A stretch of DNA of 64,000 nucleotides from Reticulitermes lucifugus (taxonomy: Eukaryota; Arthropoda; Insecta; Blattodea; Rhinotermitidae), in the NCBI GenBank assembly GCA_026260175.1, contig JAKCWW010001907.1:1-64000 (forward strand). Reading direction: 5' to 3'. The notes beneath the pieces are model-generated. The model made no database searches and was not told the DNA's origin. It was given only the letters and a program-made list of their open reading frames with translations. Within the stretch, counting starts at the first letter, position 1. Each line of letters starts with the position of its first letter. Both the position numbers and the translations under genes were made by a program. This document shows positions 41,061 to 54,110 of this stretch, piece after piece.

Positions 41061-42059
41061 TAGTACCCCTTGCTTCGTATTCAGATTGACGTCGATTCTA
41101 CTGCTGGTCGGAGGGCTTACATAAGTGGCCACATTTATGTGTTTGTTTTACATTTTGTGTGGAAGTTGCGCAACTACTAAAGCAATGAATCAGTCATGGA
41201 AGATTGTGAATTGCAAATGATAAGGATATAATGTACGCTTACTACTCTGGCAGCCGTGTAAAGGAACACAAGAATACCGCAGAAACCCAGTCAGGATAGC
41301 AGATTCACGAAAATGGATTCGAAAAGTTTACCTCCCGGATGTGATCCATTTTACATCGTCGGTAGCAATAGATGTCGGATGTCCTGGTGACGAAGGGGCA
41401 GTAGAGGCAAAAAAGGTATAGAAATGAGAAAAAACTACAAAGGAAAAATCCCGTGTTTATATTCGGTTCACCAATTACAGCAGTAAGTTTGTGGCCAGCT
41501 AACATCGAAACGGTTGGACGTTCCAGACTCACAGATTGCTTTTTGATCTATCGTCTCCAGAAATACTCTGGAAGAACAATCACGTAAGGTATTCTATACG
41601 GTTCTGACGATGCTGTATGACACCTGAAATCACTGATTTAGGGGCTTTTTCCATCAAATGTATTTGACTCTAATCCGCGTATAATGAGTGTCAATCATTA
41701 TTGGGCAGTAACGTTCGTTTTGGAATAAGCAAGCCTGAAGACGGGGACAGGATTGTGTGTTATATTTCAATACATACGTTGGAAAAAGTCCATGAAGTCA
41801 ACGAGTTCAGAATCACAAAAAGCCCAAACGCAGGTCCGCCCGATATGACTCATTAGATTATACGCAACACACAGGTGTCGAAGAAGTTGCCGGACCAGCC
41901 AGGTTCAGATGAGGTGAAATCCCCCCACAAATTACTTCGGAAATGAGGTGCAAGATTACGCAAGTAGCGGGAGACCTACGTCAGTTTATTTTGTTATTTA
42001 GTTATGTATTTATTTAATTGCGTTTTATACAGTAACACAGTCCATACAGTGTCGACGAT

Positions 42060-42290
42060 GGATCGTCATACAGGCAAGGTTGTAACTGTACTTAAAACAT
42101 CATACCCAAAGAGGATAGGGCGGATTCACAAATTAAATCCTAACTTCGGTACTAGATGGAGGTAGACAGCTTCACGCTGCGGTCGTCCTATCATGAGGTA
42201 AAAGTTCCCGGTAACCACTGGTAAATACAGCAGTCACTTGGTCATCCGGATTACTGGGAGGGAGTCCGGATAAGCCGGGAATCAGGACCA
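42060..42290 (-). repeat. Degraded SINE copy
   Basis: The plus strand contains CCTAACTTCGGTACTAGATG, then GAGGTAGACAGCTTCACGC. This corresponds to CTTAACCACGGCGCTAGATG with GAGATGACTGGCCAACACC in the copy at 37770-38060. The head is not recognisable. Confidence 0.5.
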
Positions 42291-45200
42291 CCGAGGGCAA
42301 ACTACATGGTACAGTTTTAAAAAAAACCCAAAGCTAAATAAAAAAAACAACCACCGAAAGCTAAATTGTAATTCATTAGAGTGTGAATACTGTACCTGCC
42401 GCCCTTACTGTGGGCGATGTCAACAAAAACTGGTTGCCTCTTCGCGCTTCATCCACGCCACGTGTCTCAGAATACGGATTCTCTCAGGCTTCCCCGTGGT
42501 GGTCCGGACCATTAACCGAAGCCCCGTGGGAAGACCACATTATTTTCGGCTCAATACTGACCGGACCACCCGAGCATCCGAACCACTGAGGTCCGGGCCA
42601 CCGATACATTATTGTAATATAGTTTATTGTAATGAACGGGCAATGCAGTGGTTAAAAAAAACTCCATTCCAAATATCTGAAGACGGTGTGTGGCAAACAA
42701 TTCGATGTTGACGTCTATGCAGCAGTCTCGTGAATAAAAACCATCCCTGGATACCCCGAGTAGTCGACCGGTATACTCGCAATTGTTTCTTCCGTTGGTT
42801 TTGAACATCCGTGTTGTATTCTTCGCTCAGCAACAGGCACGTACTTGACACATCCACTCAGCAACTGTGGTGAAGAGTACGCCTTTTACTAACTTCATAA
42901 TAGAACAGCAGTCATGCTTCACACAAATCGGACATAATATTACAATATGAGCTGGGATGAAATGTTTTAACTCCAATATCAGGAACCTGACTACTCGACG
43001 ATTAAGAGCTGAGTCCTGACTCTTTTCACGTCATGAAAGAAGCACCGGCTCTTAAAGACCTATATTTACTTGGGGTTCGGGAAGATCAGTGAACGAAACA
43101 CTTCTCGCCATTTCTCGGCAGTTAAAGCTAAATGACCCAACGGCACAAACTACGGACTTGTTGCCATGGAAATATTCTAATAGCACAATCAGCATGGAAG
43201 GGTTCAACACCGATGGAATTTTAGTCAGTACTACTTCTACTGGATGAAGAACATTACATTACCAGCGAGTCACTTCGCTGTTTTCAAAGAGACGAATAAT
43301 ACAATAAAACATAGCTACGAAACGAATTAAACTCGAAGCAAAAAGGCTGCAATAATATTTTATTGCTCATACACCTGAGTTTCGGCACAATACTGAATGA
43401 AGGAAACGAATAATGAGAAAAGGACGCTAGGGAGAGTATTTGGACACGAGACAGCAACTAACAGAAAGACTGAGAATACTGCATAGGCCTATTTGGAATC
43501 TTCTAAATTTGTAACTTCATCAAATGCTGTTTGGGTGAACAAATCGAAGCGAATGATACAGGCGCGAAATTAGGAATGAGTATCAAAACTTTGGTCGCAA
43601 CAGTTGAAGGCAAAAGGGCACCTGGAAGACCAATTCGTAGATGGGAGAATAACTATTAAAATGGGCCGCTAATAAACAGGATATGAAGGTGGTGAACAAG
43701 ATACGAGTTCCTCAGAACAGAAACAAAGGCTTTTGTAAAAATCGTGATGGACCTTGGGCTTCGATAAAAGCAGTAATTCTCTTGACCAGCTACCGGGTTT
43801 AAGTAAGATTCTGTTCCATGCAGTTCGATGGGAAAGAACAGAAGTGTTCGCTGTTTATGTGGCAAGGTTTTATTCTAACGTTACAATAAAAAACTCAGCA
43901 GTAAACCTTTCACTGTACCCCTAGTCTTCCAGCCAACGTCACAAAGGAAACACAGCAATAAAGAAATGGTACTGTCAAGTTCATGACGATTTTATGGCGC
44001 ATTCTTTAAGACCCTGCACCACCCATCGACCACATTACACAGTCTGTGACTGTAATGATATCTCCGTTAACACTAAATTTCGTATAGTGCAACCATGTCG
44101 CACAGCATTCCTTCCTGCAAGAAGGAAGAGTTCAACGTTTCTGTGTAGCTTACTCAAAATTACAGTGCTGAGGTGCACGAAACACTGGCTATCCTTTTCT
44201 TGACGACTGATCAGACTTCTTAAAAAACCTTCAACTGGTGGATCAGAAAAGAATTTTACCGGGTGTATAAATATTCGTTTCACTTTCAGTTCACTGCTGT
44301 TTCGGCACTATTACGACGTATAAGAACACCACCCGTATTATGCAAATGATTACAACTTCAGAGGCAAGTTATAAGGCGGTGTGAGGCATAAGCAAAAAAG
44401 ATGGACAACGAAAAACACTCATAGCGGCCGTACAGACTTGTAAACATTTATCGACGTTTTGCATGAACGTAGTGCCTTCATCTTCAGGGTCAAACAGTAC
44501 AGACTGCTCCTGCTAGCAACCCTCAACGAATCAGGAGGATAAATATTTCCTACATCCCAAAAAATTCGTATTTCCGCCCACAAATTCGGTCACGTTTACC
44601 GATAAGAAATGCAATTTGACGAACAAATAACAAACTGCCCCAATATGAACACTTCTGGTGCGTTCACAACAAAACGCTGCAAACACGCGCCTGTTAGCTT
44701 GGCATGGTCGCCTGTCTGCAAACATAAAATAATTCACGAAGAGCTGAACGAACTTTCATATATCAAACCTGGGGGTGTGGGGTTAATGGAACTTGTCATC
44801 ACATTCCAAGTGTGGTTAAAATCAGACAAAAATGAGTTTGTGTTACTGCGTGTGTCTAGATCACAACTCGCTACATATTCAACGGGCGAAACATATGCAG
44901 AAGTAAAGTCTGTACGACAGTCCGTTACAAAATAGTTTGCCAGGCGCATACTTTCGTAACTCAGAACCTTCTAACTTCCCCATACAACCCTAATCCAGCG
45001 CCGGAAAATAAACCTGGCGGCTACAAGTTTAAACATCATCGCGAGGTGGGAACGGTTGAGACAAGAGGGCTGGTACCACAGAACACGGACTTAAATCAAA
45101 AGGGGATGGACAAGCTCGTCCCACGATATGATGTCTCCGTTTTGGCTGGGACTACGTGGAAAAGCAGTGGGATAGCAGTACAATTAAATCGGGGCTGTTC

Positions 45201-46129
45201 CTGTTGGAGTTTAAAATAAAGAACCCAAAATTATGCGCACTGTAAACTTATATCCTGACCGATTTTCGATACATTATTCTACGTCTTTCTTTCAACGATC
45301 AATAGTGGTTTTCCGAACATACACGAAAATTACTGAAGGCTCTTATTCTTATTAATAATTAAACGAAGCTTTTCGCCATCTGAATTTGTAAGTCTGCATG
45401 CGCATAAAAAAAAACGTATATTTAATTAAGATGCAACTGCTGCCCAAGACCTTCATTCTCGAGCACATAAGCCAATATACACGAAAACAAAGGTTTCGCT
45501 TGAATCAGGAAGTGATCGAACTTAAGGGAGAAGAAGAAGAAGATGAAGAAGGAAGAATACGTACAAACCAACAGGGAGTGGTTATATGTGAATTCGATGT
45601 TCAATTACTCGTTTCATCCAATATAAGACACCACCAGAATTACAGGAATTCTCTTCCCTTTCTCTCATCAGCTACATTTTCTTCTCTTATAAATCATCCT
45701 TCAGCGGAAGGCGCATTTTAATGTAAAGTGCATACTTCCACCACCTTTGTTATATTGTTGTTAAGACAAGAGCAGACAAATTCTGAACTGAATCACAGCA
45801 ACCACTTCCCATTCATAACAGCCACCACTTCTACATATTACCCACCATATCTATTCATTACTGGCATTCCCAACCAGGCCAAAGTGAAATCTGTAACGTT
45901 TTCGAAAGTACTATTACCAATTGCTACGTTATAAGATCACAACTTTGTTTTTCTACGTTTGCCCACACCACTGCCCGTATCCAATTCCAAGACGTTCGGT
46001 GAAAGTACTTTAAAGCTAGCATTTCTTGCCTTTACAGCCACTTCGAACCAAGATCTATCCTTCTTCTGTCACAGCGTCCCTTAAGTTCTGGCAGAAACCT
46101 TTAAGGCGAACTGCCTATTCTACTTCCGT

Positions 46130-46240
46130 GCCTCGGCGTGCATAGTAATCACACCACAGACAGGGCGACAATCAGGTTCGAACCGGTGACTCCCGCAGAT
46201 CCTGGCACGTGGAATGCTCTCATACAGCTTGCTTTACTTC
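46130..46240 (-). repeat. tRNA-like SINE head
   Basis: The minus strand reads CAAGCTGTATGAGAGCATT and, 24 bases on, CACCGGTTCGAACCTGATTG. The spacing and sequence resemble tRNA A and B boxes (B consensus GGTTCGANNCC). No complete cloverleaf can be drawn, so this is a SINE head or tRNA pseudogene and not a tRNA gene. Confidence 0.45.
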
Positions 46241-48659
46241 ATAATGTGACGGGGAGGGGGGAGGACTATTCTAAATATTTCTTGGGAGTTTATATTTCCT
46301 CTCTTCTCTCTCTCATCCAAACACACGCACACTCACACACACACTCGGAGAAGATGCGACATGAGCAGCGCATCACAAGAGAACATGAAAACTGCTGGTT
46401 GTCCCCACGTCTCCAACCACAACATGAACACAGTTGCCAACTGCCTGCGTGATTTAATTAATGTATCATTTTTACGTGCGGATAATCTGTCCGATTAATT
46501 ATTCATTATTTTATTCAGCAAATCTTTTTCTGCCGATTTAGTACATTACCTCAGCAATCGGTTTATCCACATAAATAAAACAGGGCGTCGAATATTACAC
46601 ACGCTTGACAAACCCTCGGAGTACTACGTTTCTATCTCCCATTACAGTATTAAATTTTTAACTTCTGCAATTAGTTCAAAAGCAGCCAATGCTGCTTACT
46701 GGTTTCCTAACTAGAAATAACCCGGACACACTTGTCTACATTCTGGCTATGCGTTCTTCGTGGGGAAATATGAAAGGGGAATATCGTGTATACTTACATC
46801 AAACGATTTCGATTAAATTTGGTATCGACTCCTACACTACAAAATGCTTCAAATCCCAGTGGTTTGCTTAATGTCACACTAGCCGGCACTCCGGTTTCGT
46901 AGCCGGGAAGCTCAGCCCGGATGATGATGATGATGATGATGGACTTCGAGAATAACCGTCCCCTGTCTGCTTTCTTCCACACTCTTCCTGCGTGACAATT
47001 AAAAAATAGCTCGTCATTCGATATAACGCCGTGAACTAAAGAAACCAACAGAATGACGGCGTCGTCAACATGTGGAATGCGAAGTACTCGTGTCTGTCCT
47101 TCACCAACGAAGGCATACTCGTATATGTTATACCATTTTCATTCACACCTCGAAAGGAGTTATCTCCACCATTTGAATTAGGCAACCCATTGTTTCTGGG
47201 CATGCAAAAAGTGATACAGATAGTCAAAAATGCTTATCGGGTTTGTACAGAATGGCAGCTTTATCTGCACATTCATATGGGGAATCAAATCCAGAATAGA
47301 ACGTGAAAAGCCACTAAACAAAAGTAAAGTGTGGATGGGGGCCGATTGCGTTTCCATGACAACCAAATAAGGGGACAAAGTGATGTAGGCGCCGTCTAGT
47401 CTGTAAATACTTACCATCGATCTCCGGGGAGTCAGCAAGAGCCAGGGGTGGAAGAAGAAAATTCTTCCAATATCCCCTTCCCCCAGAATGTTTATTAATC
47501 TGCTAGTGACTGATGCGGAAGGGGAGGAAGGTGGGTTATGTTATTACGGCACAATAATTGCGTCTGTGCGTGCAGGGCTGTCGTGTTTTAGGGGCAACAC
47601 GGGTCAGATTCGGCTGCCACGTCCGAGCCTCCCCTCGGCGAGCGGAAGCCAAAGTTGCAGATACTCTAACAACAATCGAGCAGCCGCAGGGCACACAGTC
47701 CAGTAGCTGGCAAGAATTGAATGTGGACACATACACACGATACAGTACCGATGACGATGACAGGAGAGCCAACTTAGACGTCAGTGGCACTGCTCACCAC
47801 ACACTTCAATTATTTAACTTCACGACTTCTTCAATCAAGTTATAACCAAAAGCCTTTTACACACTTGTCAATAAATCTGACAGACACGTTTTGACACCTG
47901 TCACTACGTCATCATCATCATCATCGTCATTAGTTACACGCTGAGTCATTTATGTTTATAAATTACATGGATCTATTATTTTAAACCTCGAGCATAAAAT
48001 GTGAACTGCAAAACCATTACAAAGTCTAAACCCTAATGCAGTTTTAATGACTGGCAGTCACAGTTCGAATACAATGACCCATTACGTTACTGATCGATTC
48101 CAGGTACGTACCAATGTTTCTGAATACGATTAAACTGTTCGCAGCGTTGTCGCCTGTACAGTTAGACGCGAGGATGATTGTCACGGGAAGACGAGGAAAG
48201 GAAGGTGGCTTATTTCAAGCAGACCCTAACTGTACTGACATTTGTACGAATTAAGGGTAGACACATGGAAAACAGTTTCTCCACGGAAGCCCACAGGTCC
48301 GAAAATTGTAGTTAGCGTTGTATGACTTAACATTTAACTACAGCTGAAAAAAAAACACCATTCTACAACTATATAGTTTGTTTCATTTCAAAGACTACAC
48401 AATCCATGCTGAATATTAGGTAATTTTTACAAAGACTATCACTAGGTAAGCGTCCTCACCTCGTAAAAACTCAACTGTCTAGAAACTCCGGCAACGGGGA
48501 GAGGGCATGGCCTGAAAACAGACCGAGACGCCGCAAAATGAGGAGGAGGAAACGAAGAACAAGAATAAGAGAAGAAAATCACTAGATAAGCATACATACA
48601 TTACGATTACTTTTGTTTCGGTTATTGTGGTGTATAAAATCTCTGATAACGTCCTCATA

Positions 48660-48740
48660 CATAATGAACCATAATGAAGCCAGCGACTAACCGCCCGAGC
48701 TATGGCACGGAATGGAAGAGGCAAGGTACCGATTCTAGGA
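48660..48740 (-). repeat. tRNA-like SINE head fragment
   Basis: The minus strand reads CCGTGCCATAGCTCGGGCGG followed by TTAGTCGCTGGCTT, a clear tRNA 5' half with an A-box-like GCTCGGGCGGTTAG. The B-box half is missing or too diverged to see. Confidence 0.45.
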
Positions 48741-50855
48741 AGAAGCTACTGTTTCACTGGTTCGTAAATCGTTGAAGGCTGGGAGCCATACGTTACATCG
48801 ATTTAGTTAACCTCTCAATTTTCGTTCGGTTTTACGACTACGGTCTTCAGGAATGTGGCGCCATGTTGTTTTGTAGTCAGGTTCCTCCGAAACGTTGGTG
48901 TCTGCTAAACAGCATGGCTACACGTCACATCAGGCCATAATCTTAATACCGATCGCCAAGAGAATCGCAGCATGTTGTTTTAGTATCTAGCGCTTCTGAG
49001 TTATTATGCGGCACATTCTAATGCACATCACGGCGGAAGCCTGAAACCGCATAATTCGTTGGGTGTCGCGAATTCCCAGTGGAACTGAGCACGGTAATCG
49101 AATATAACCTCATTAACCAGATGCTCTACAATGTCTTTTTAAATACTTGTTTCTAAGGGCAGACTGTATTTTCCCCACATGCAGCAGCCACGATACCGAA
49201 ATGCTTCAAGAGTAGTACAGACACGAGAAACTAAGGCCGGGCCACATCACAAGGGAAAGAGAAGGACCAATGATTTAATGTTGCAATATACTCGTAACTA
49301 CGCATTGTACAGGGGAAAGTTGAGGGGTTACTGCCGACATCAAGGAGGGAAGAAAAGCTGAAGTGGTTACAACAATAACTGAATTTTCAAAGTGAAGAGC
49401 AACCATCGTGTATACTGCATATCAAACGCATGCATGCAGCACGCCCTTGTCTTCTGCCTGTTTTCTCACTGTCTAAATGGAACCCACTGCTTGAAAACTT
49501 TTCACCAATTTGTCGACTGTTGTCCGAATTTATACACTTCCTGCATACGTCGCTGGACGGCAGAGGGCTCACACACACACTGCGATACGCAAAGGGTAAT
49601 TAGCCGGCGTGTGGGTGACTGAGTATAACATATCACAGCCAATGCCAAGTGCCTATACATGGTTGCCAGATAATACGAGTATAACGCCCCTATATGACCA
49701 CTTATCAGCCAGGACCCGGAATTAGGTGGTGCTACTGTCGCTCCCACATCCCAGGTTAGCGGGTCCGCTGCGCTGTTGTTATTGATTTTAGTGATCTAAA
49801 AAAATTAAACTATTAGGATGGCATCCAATGACATAGTTTCATTAAAACGGTCAACTGGTTCAAAAGTTTAAAGATGAATATACAGACAGCATGATTTCAT
49901 ATGCCTATTTTATGCGAAACGAAAATACGCAAAAAATCACAGAAACCTCGCCGGGTCGTCCGGTTTATACACCCGTATAAATAAAACGCAGCCGGCAGCA
50001 ATGGGGCTGCCGTTCCTTCCCATATCTGAAGAAGCTGACGAAGTGGATGAACATTTTATTGAGCCAGGAAACATTGTGTACGGAACCTTGAGTGAACGGT
50101 CACGTCACCAAGTGACGTCATACAATGGGGTGATGCACCTAAAAGAAAATCGAAAATCATGCGGTCATGACCCATTTCAGCAGGAAGCAGGTTCGAACAC
50201 GTGAGAACAATCAACGCATGAATGCAAGTGGGCGTAACCCAACGGTTTCGCCCCATATCAGCCTCTCGTGACAACACACCACGCCTGTCCGCAATGCAGT
50301 GTGCGCGTGTCTTGTTCGCCCAGCTCTTTAGCAGTTTTGGCTTCAGTCAGTATGACGTTTCTGCGCAGCAAAATGCACTAATTCGGACGGTACGGTAAGC
50401 GATACAATACAGAAACTTTCTTCACCAGCTGAGCGACTATTATACGTCACTAGAAGGGCTCTACTGTTGCCGTCGACTCTTTTGAAAGATACGATACAGT
50501 TAGATGCGAGCTTCGCGCAAACTAATGTGGAGTCGTCATATAATGTTATGGTCATGTAGGCTCATCAGGATAGGGTCAAAAAATGGTTGTCATTAGCATG
50601 GAAACTAAACTTTCAAGCTCGATATTACGAAGAAATTCTGAGCAAAAAATATTAAATGCTCCAGGATTATGCAATACAATGTACAGAGTTTTCCAATTTT
50701 GACGATGCGAAAGTGTTTACGAAAGTTCAGCGCTTAGCCTCGCTTAGGCAGCGTCATACACCGAAAACTCTGCAGTTCGTGAGTTACTGTAGGCACTTCA
50801 TTATGCAGAAATTTCTGGGTGTATAAAGCGCATCTGGGGCAGGTATAGCGTAGAC

Positions 50856-51131
50856 CAGCGGTCGCCAACCATTAGGACCTCACGGACCACTAAACTCACA
50901 ATTTTGAATCCCGCGGNNNNNNNNNNNNNNNNNNNNNNNNNNNNNNNNNNNNNNNNNNNNNNNNNNNNNNNNNNNNNNNNNNNNNNNNNNNNNNNNNNNN
51001 NNNNNNNNNNNNNNNNNNNNNNNNNNNNNNNNNNNNNNNNNNNNNNNNNNNNNNNNNNNNNNNNNNNNNNGACCACCAAAATTTTCTCGCGGACCATCAG
51101 TGGTCCGCGGACCACCGGTTGGCGACCGCTG
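50856..51131. mobile_element. Non-autonomous hAT-like transposon (with assembly gap)
   Basis: The ends CAGCGGTCGCCAACC at 50856-50870 and GGTTGGCGACCGCTG at 51117-51131 are perfect 15-bp terminal inverted repeats of hAT type. Flanks GCGTAGAC (50848-50855) and GTGTAGAC (51132-51139) form an 8-bp target-site duplication with one mismatch, as expected for hAT. The interior contains repeated CGCGGACCA/TGGTCCGCG inverted segments and a run of Ns, so the true length is unknown. Confidence 0.88.
50917..51070. other. Assembly gap (154 Ns)
   Basis: A run of N lies inside the hAT-like element. A palindromic or multi-copy interior probably defeated assembly. Confidence 0.99.
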
Positions 51132-51310
51132 GTGTAGACGGTATTGCGACTGGCTATCAGGTGGACGGTTCGAAAGCCGGCGGGGTAAAGAGACTTTCTC
51201 GTCTCCACACCCCTTCAGACTAACCCTAGGGCCTACACAGCCTCCTGTACAATGGGTACCGGGGCTCCTTCCCGGGAGTAGAGCGGCCGGAGCGTGATAT
51301 TGAACACCCA
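51132..51310 (+). repeat. SINE copy adjoining the hAT-like element
   Basis: The plus strand reads CGACTGGCTATCAGGTGGAC, then GGTTCGAAAGCCGGCGGGG (B box) and CAATGGGTACCGGGGCTCC. This is the same family as 37770-38060 in the opposite orientation. The hAT-like element is inserted immediately 5' of, or within, the SINE head; its target duplication forms the boundary. Confidence 0.75.
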
Positions 51311-53220
51311 CCCAAATTTAGGGACGCTACACCTCTAGTCTCCGTGTGCCTGCACGGCACGTTACAGGGACACTTTTACCTTCATACAGCAGATACTACC
51401 GAAGGCGACAGGAACATCACTACTCTTAGACAGTGTGCCGTTACCTGTTAACTTTGCTTTAACTTCAGGTGTGTAATCCTACGGTGGTTTCTAATTTGCG
51501 CGACCACTTCATGCAGCAGGGGTATGTAGGTATCACTTAACACTAATTAGAATGCATGCACTACGTTACCACTGCACTGGCTGTGTAGGCCTAACATCGC
51601 TATCCATGCACAGTCCACACTTACCTGAAATTAAACAAAACACCGAAATTAAAATCATACACTGCACAACATTAGCAAATTCACAGAGGCAGATCGTCCA
51701 TCTGCATCGACAGCTCTCGAACTTCTCTAATACGTTAAACGGTGAAACAGTACTGGGATTTTTTGGGGTCTGTACCTCATAGTACAAAACTTCAGAACGG
51801 TTCAGTGACTAGAGCTCCTATTATTTTCACCTCCGAAGTTCACACGGTCGCCATGTTAGTACTTCTGTTTGAGAAGTATCAAGATGCGAACATCTGCAAC
51901 ACACTTTTACCAGACGTGGTCAGTTACTTGTTACAACAGTGACACGCCTGTCTGTAACTGATTACACGGTCAACGCTCGATATACAAATTCCGAGAGAAA
52001 AGAAGCAAAAGAAGCATTTCGGTCACTTCTCGCAGTGTGCACTGAAGCACGGTTTGGATTGCACCAACATGTTACGTGAGAAACTTGCACAAAGCGCGAG
52101 AAAAAAACGATACCAGGCAGGTACCGGAAAAAGTTGTGGCATGACACTTGTTCAGAGGAACATATCGTAAACAGTACGGAATAACTGTATAAATGTTAGT
52201 CCACAGCAGGGGCGATCTACCATGTAGCAACAGTATACAAAGCATTGGAACCCACAATTACAGGGGCCCCACGAGCCCAGCGCAAGAAATTTTTTACACT
52301 AACAGAACACCACCCACTATTCGGGCAGATTTGGGTGAATTCGCGAAAATTCGCTTCAGCGTTGCCAACCGTAGCATAATTGTATATACATACCCAGTCT
52401 GACCACAGTCTCGGGATTTAGTATCTTATTTTATAAGACTGTGTCTTGTTACGCAATTTGTAGACGTTTACATTATTTGGTGACTTCCCGGCCTGTCATC
52501 AATTTATTACTAAATGCCCAAAAAATTTAACGTGCCATAATTATGCAAAAAGCAGCACAATTTTAAATCTTTGGTAACACAGTTGTTCGCTGGCAGTTTG
52601 CAAACACTGATTTTACAAATAATAATAATAAGTAACGAGATTTAAATAAACAATCTAACTTTAAAACCAAGTCTTTTATGAAAATTTATAAGAAGTGGCC
52701 ATATACCTTCATAGGTACGGCAAAGCCCATCGGTAAGCTCTGCACAGGGGCCCAAAATCCTAGCTACGACACTGGTCCACGCGGTTTTTATTCGTATGGG
52801 TCCAGTATAAACTTTTCTTTACATGATAGCTCGAAAATAATCATTTATCGAAAACGTCTTATAGTAAAAAAGTACGTAATCTACAACGAAAAAAGCCTGT
52901 TTAGTGTTACCCAGCGAACCGTAACTGGACAGCCATAAAACTATAAATCGACACTACTTCTACGAAGGTAAGCCGTACATTTAGGTGTCTTTAAAATCAT
53001 CATCACAACACTACGGGGCATCTACGCAAATCTGAAGTCATTTATGACAGTAATATATACACGCAACAGAACGACGGAAGAAGGACAGAAAGAAAAACGA
53101 AATATGAAGCATGCCAGAGAATAAGAATACTAAAGTATAGGGTTAAAAAGTAGATGCGCAAACTACCTTAAGAAATACGAAACTAAGGACTGTAAGGAAC
53201 GACCGAACAAATGGACGGAC

Positions 53221-53290
53221 TGAATTCATAAATGAAAGCATGAATGAATGAATGAATAAATGAATAACTAAATAAATAAATAAATAAGAG
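53221..53290. repeat. (GAAT)n/(AAAT)n simple repeat
   Basis: GAATGAATGAATGAATAAAT passes into AAATAAATAAATAAAT. Imperfect tetranucleotide repeat. Confidence 0.85.
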
Positions 53291-54009
53291 AGACAGAAAC
53301 GTCAGTCTATATTCAATTTCCGACTTCGAATAAAATGCAAAATCCGAGGGCATTAAACTGCAAAGGTATGAGACGGTCAACGGGCTTTCCATGTCACAAT
53401 CATTTACCAAATAATAAACCATATGCACTGCTAACAAACGACAACAGTAAATATATTACAATGCCAAAACCACATGCAATGGCACTGTTACAGAATAAGT
53501 ACAGGAAGATTAATATGGAGGTTCTTCAGTCTTAACTCGGATGACAGGTTCGTGTTAGAAGTCACTACAGTCAAAAAATTACTACAGTTCGTTGCTCCGT
53601 AAGCGTTCAAAGAAGTAAAACGTGAACATCCCAACAATAATCAGCATCCAAATATGGCCTCGTTGCTTTATTCAACTGTAACTACGTCTATGAGAAATTA
53701 CACTACTTGCACAGGCACATCAAACCGAACTGCTCGCAACAACTCACCAGAGAAAAAGCATAGTTACGCCACAAGTTCTATACATTTCAACAACATTTTA
53801 GTGTGTCGAATAGTAAAGTTTATTCAAGCCTGAAACAAAAGCTGGCAAAGTTACCCTATCATTTCCATAAAACTTCAGAATACAACCGAAAGCGACGCTG
53901 GCACTGTATCAAAGATGGGTGAAAACGGGCCTAACTTGTATTAGACGTTAAGGCCTACTTGGCAGTGTCGCATAAAAACGTCCAAAATACACGTTCCAAA
54001 TCTAAGTAC

Positions 54010-54110
54010 TGAATGCATGAAGGATGGCCAAACACAGTGATCAGACAGCCCAAGGCGTGAGAGATCAGTGAGACGGCGACTTCGAATCCCATTGGGGCAC
54101 AGCGACATGC
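54010..54110 (+). repeat. Possible tRNA-derived SINE head
   Basis: GACTTCGAATCCCATTGGGG resembles a B box with its arm, and GGCCAAACACAGTGATCAG lies upstream. No body could be matched to the other copies. Weakly supported. Confidence 0.3.

Noticed and set aside
41305-41532. Minus-strand MDHIRE before a GTAAAC donor as N-terminal exon
   Set aside because: It ends in phase 0, whereas the LIM1 exon needs phase 1. No start codon exists in the required phase.
42490-42600. GGTCCGGACC palindrome with nearby GACCGGACCACC
   Set aside because: The repeats are short and do not form element ends with a target duplication. They could be a worn transposon end but cannot be delimited.
46794-47048. Minus-strand ORF ending at a GTAAGT-like donor (46794), possible abLIM 5' exon
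   Set aside because: It contains an (ATC)n run coding poly-Ile and a repeat-like RAELPGYETGVPAS segment, and the phase at the donor does not fit the first LIM exon.
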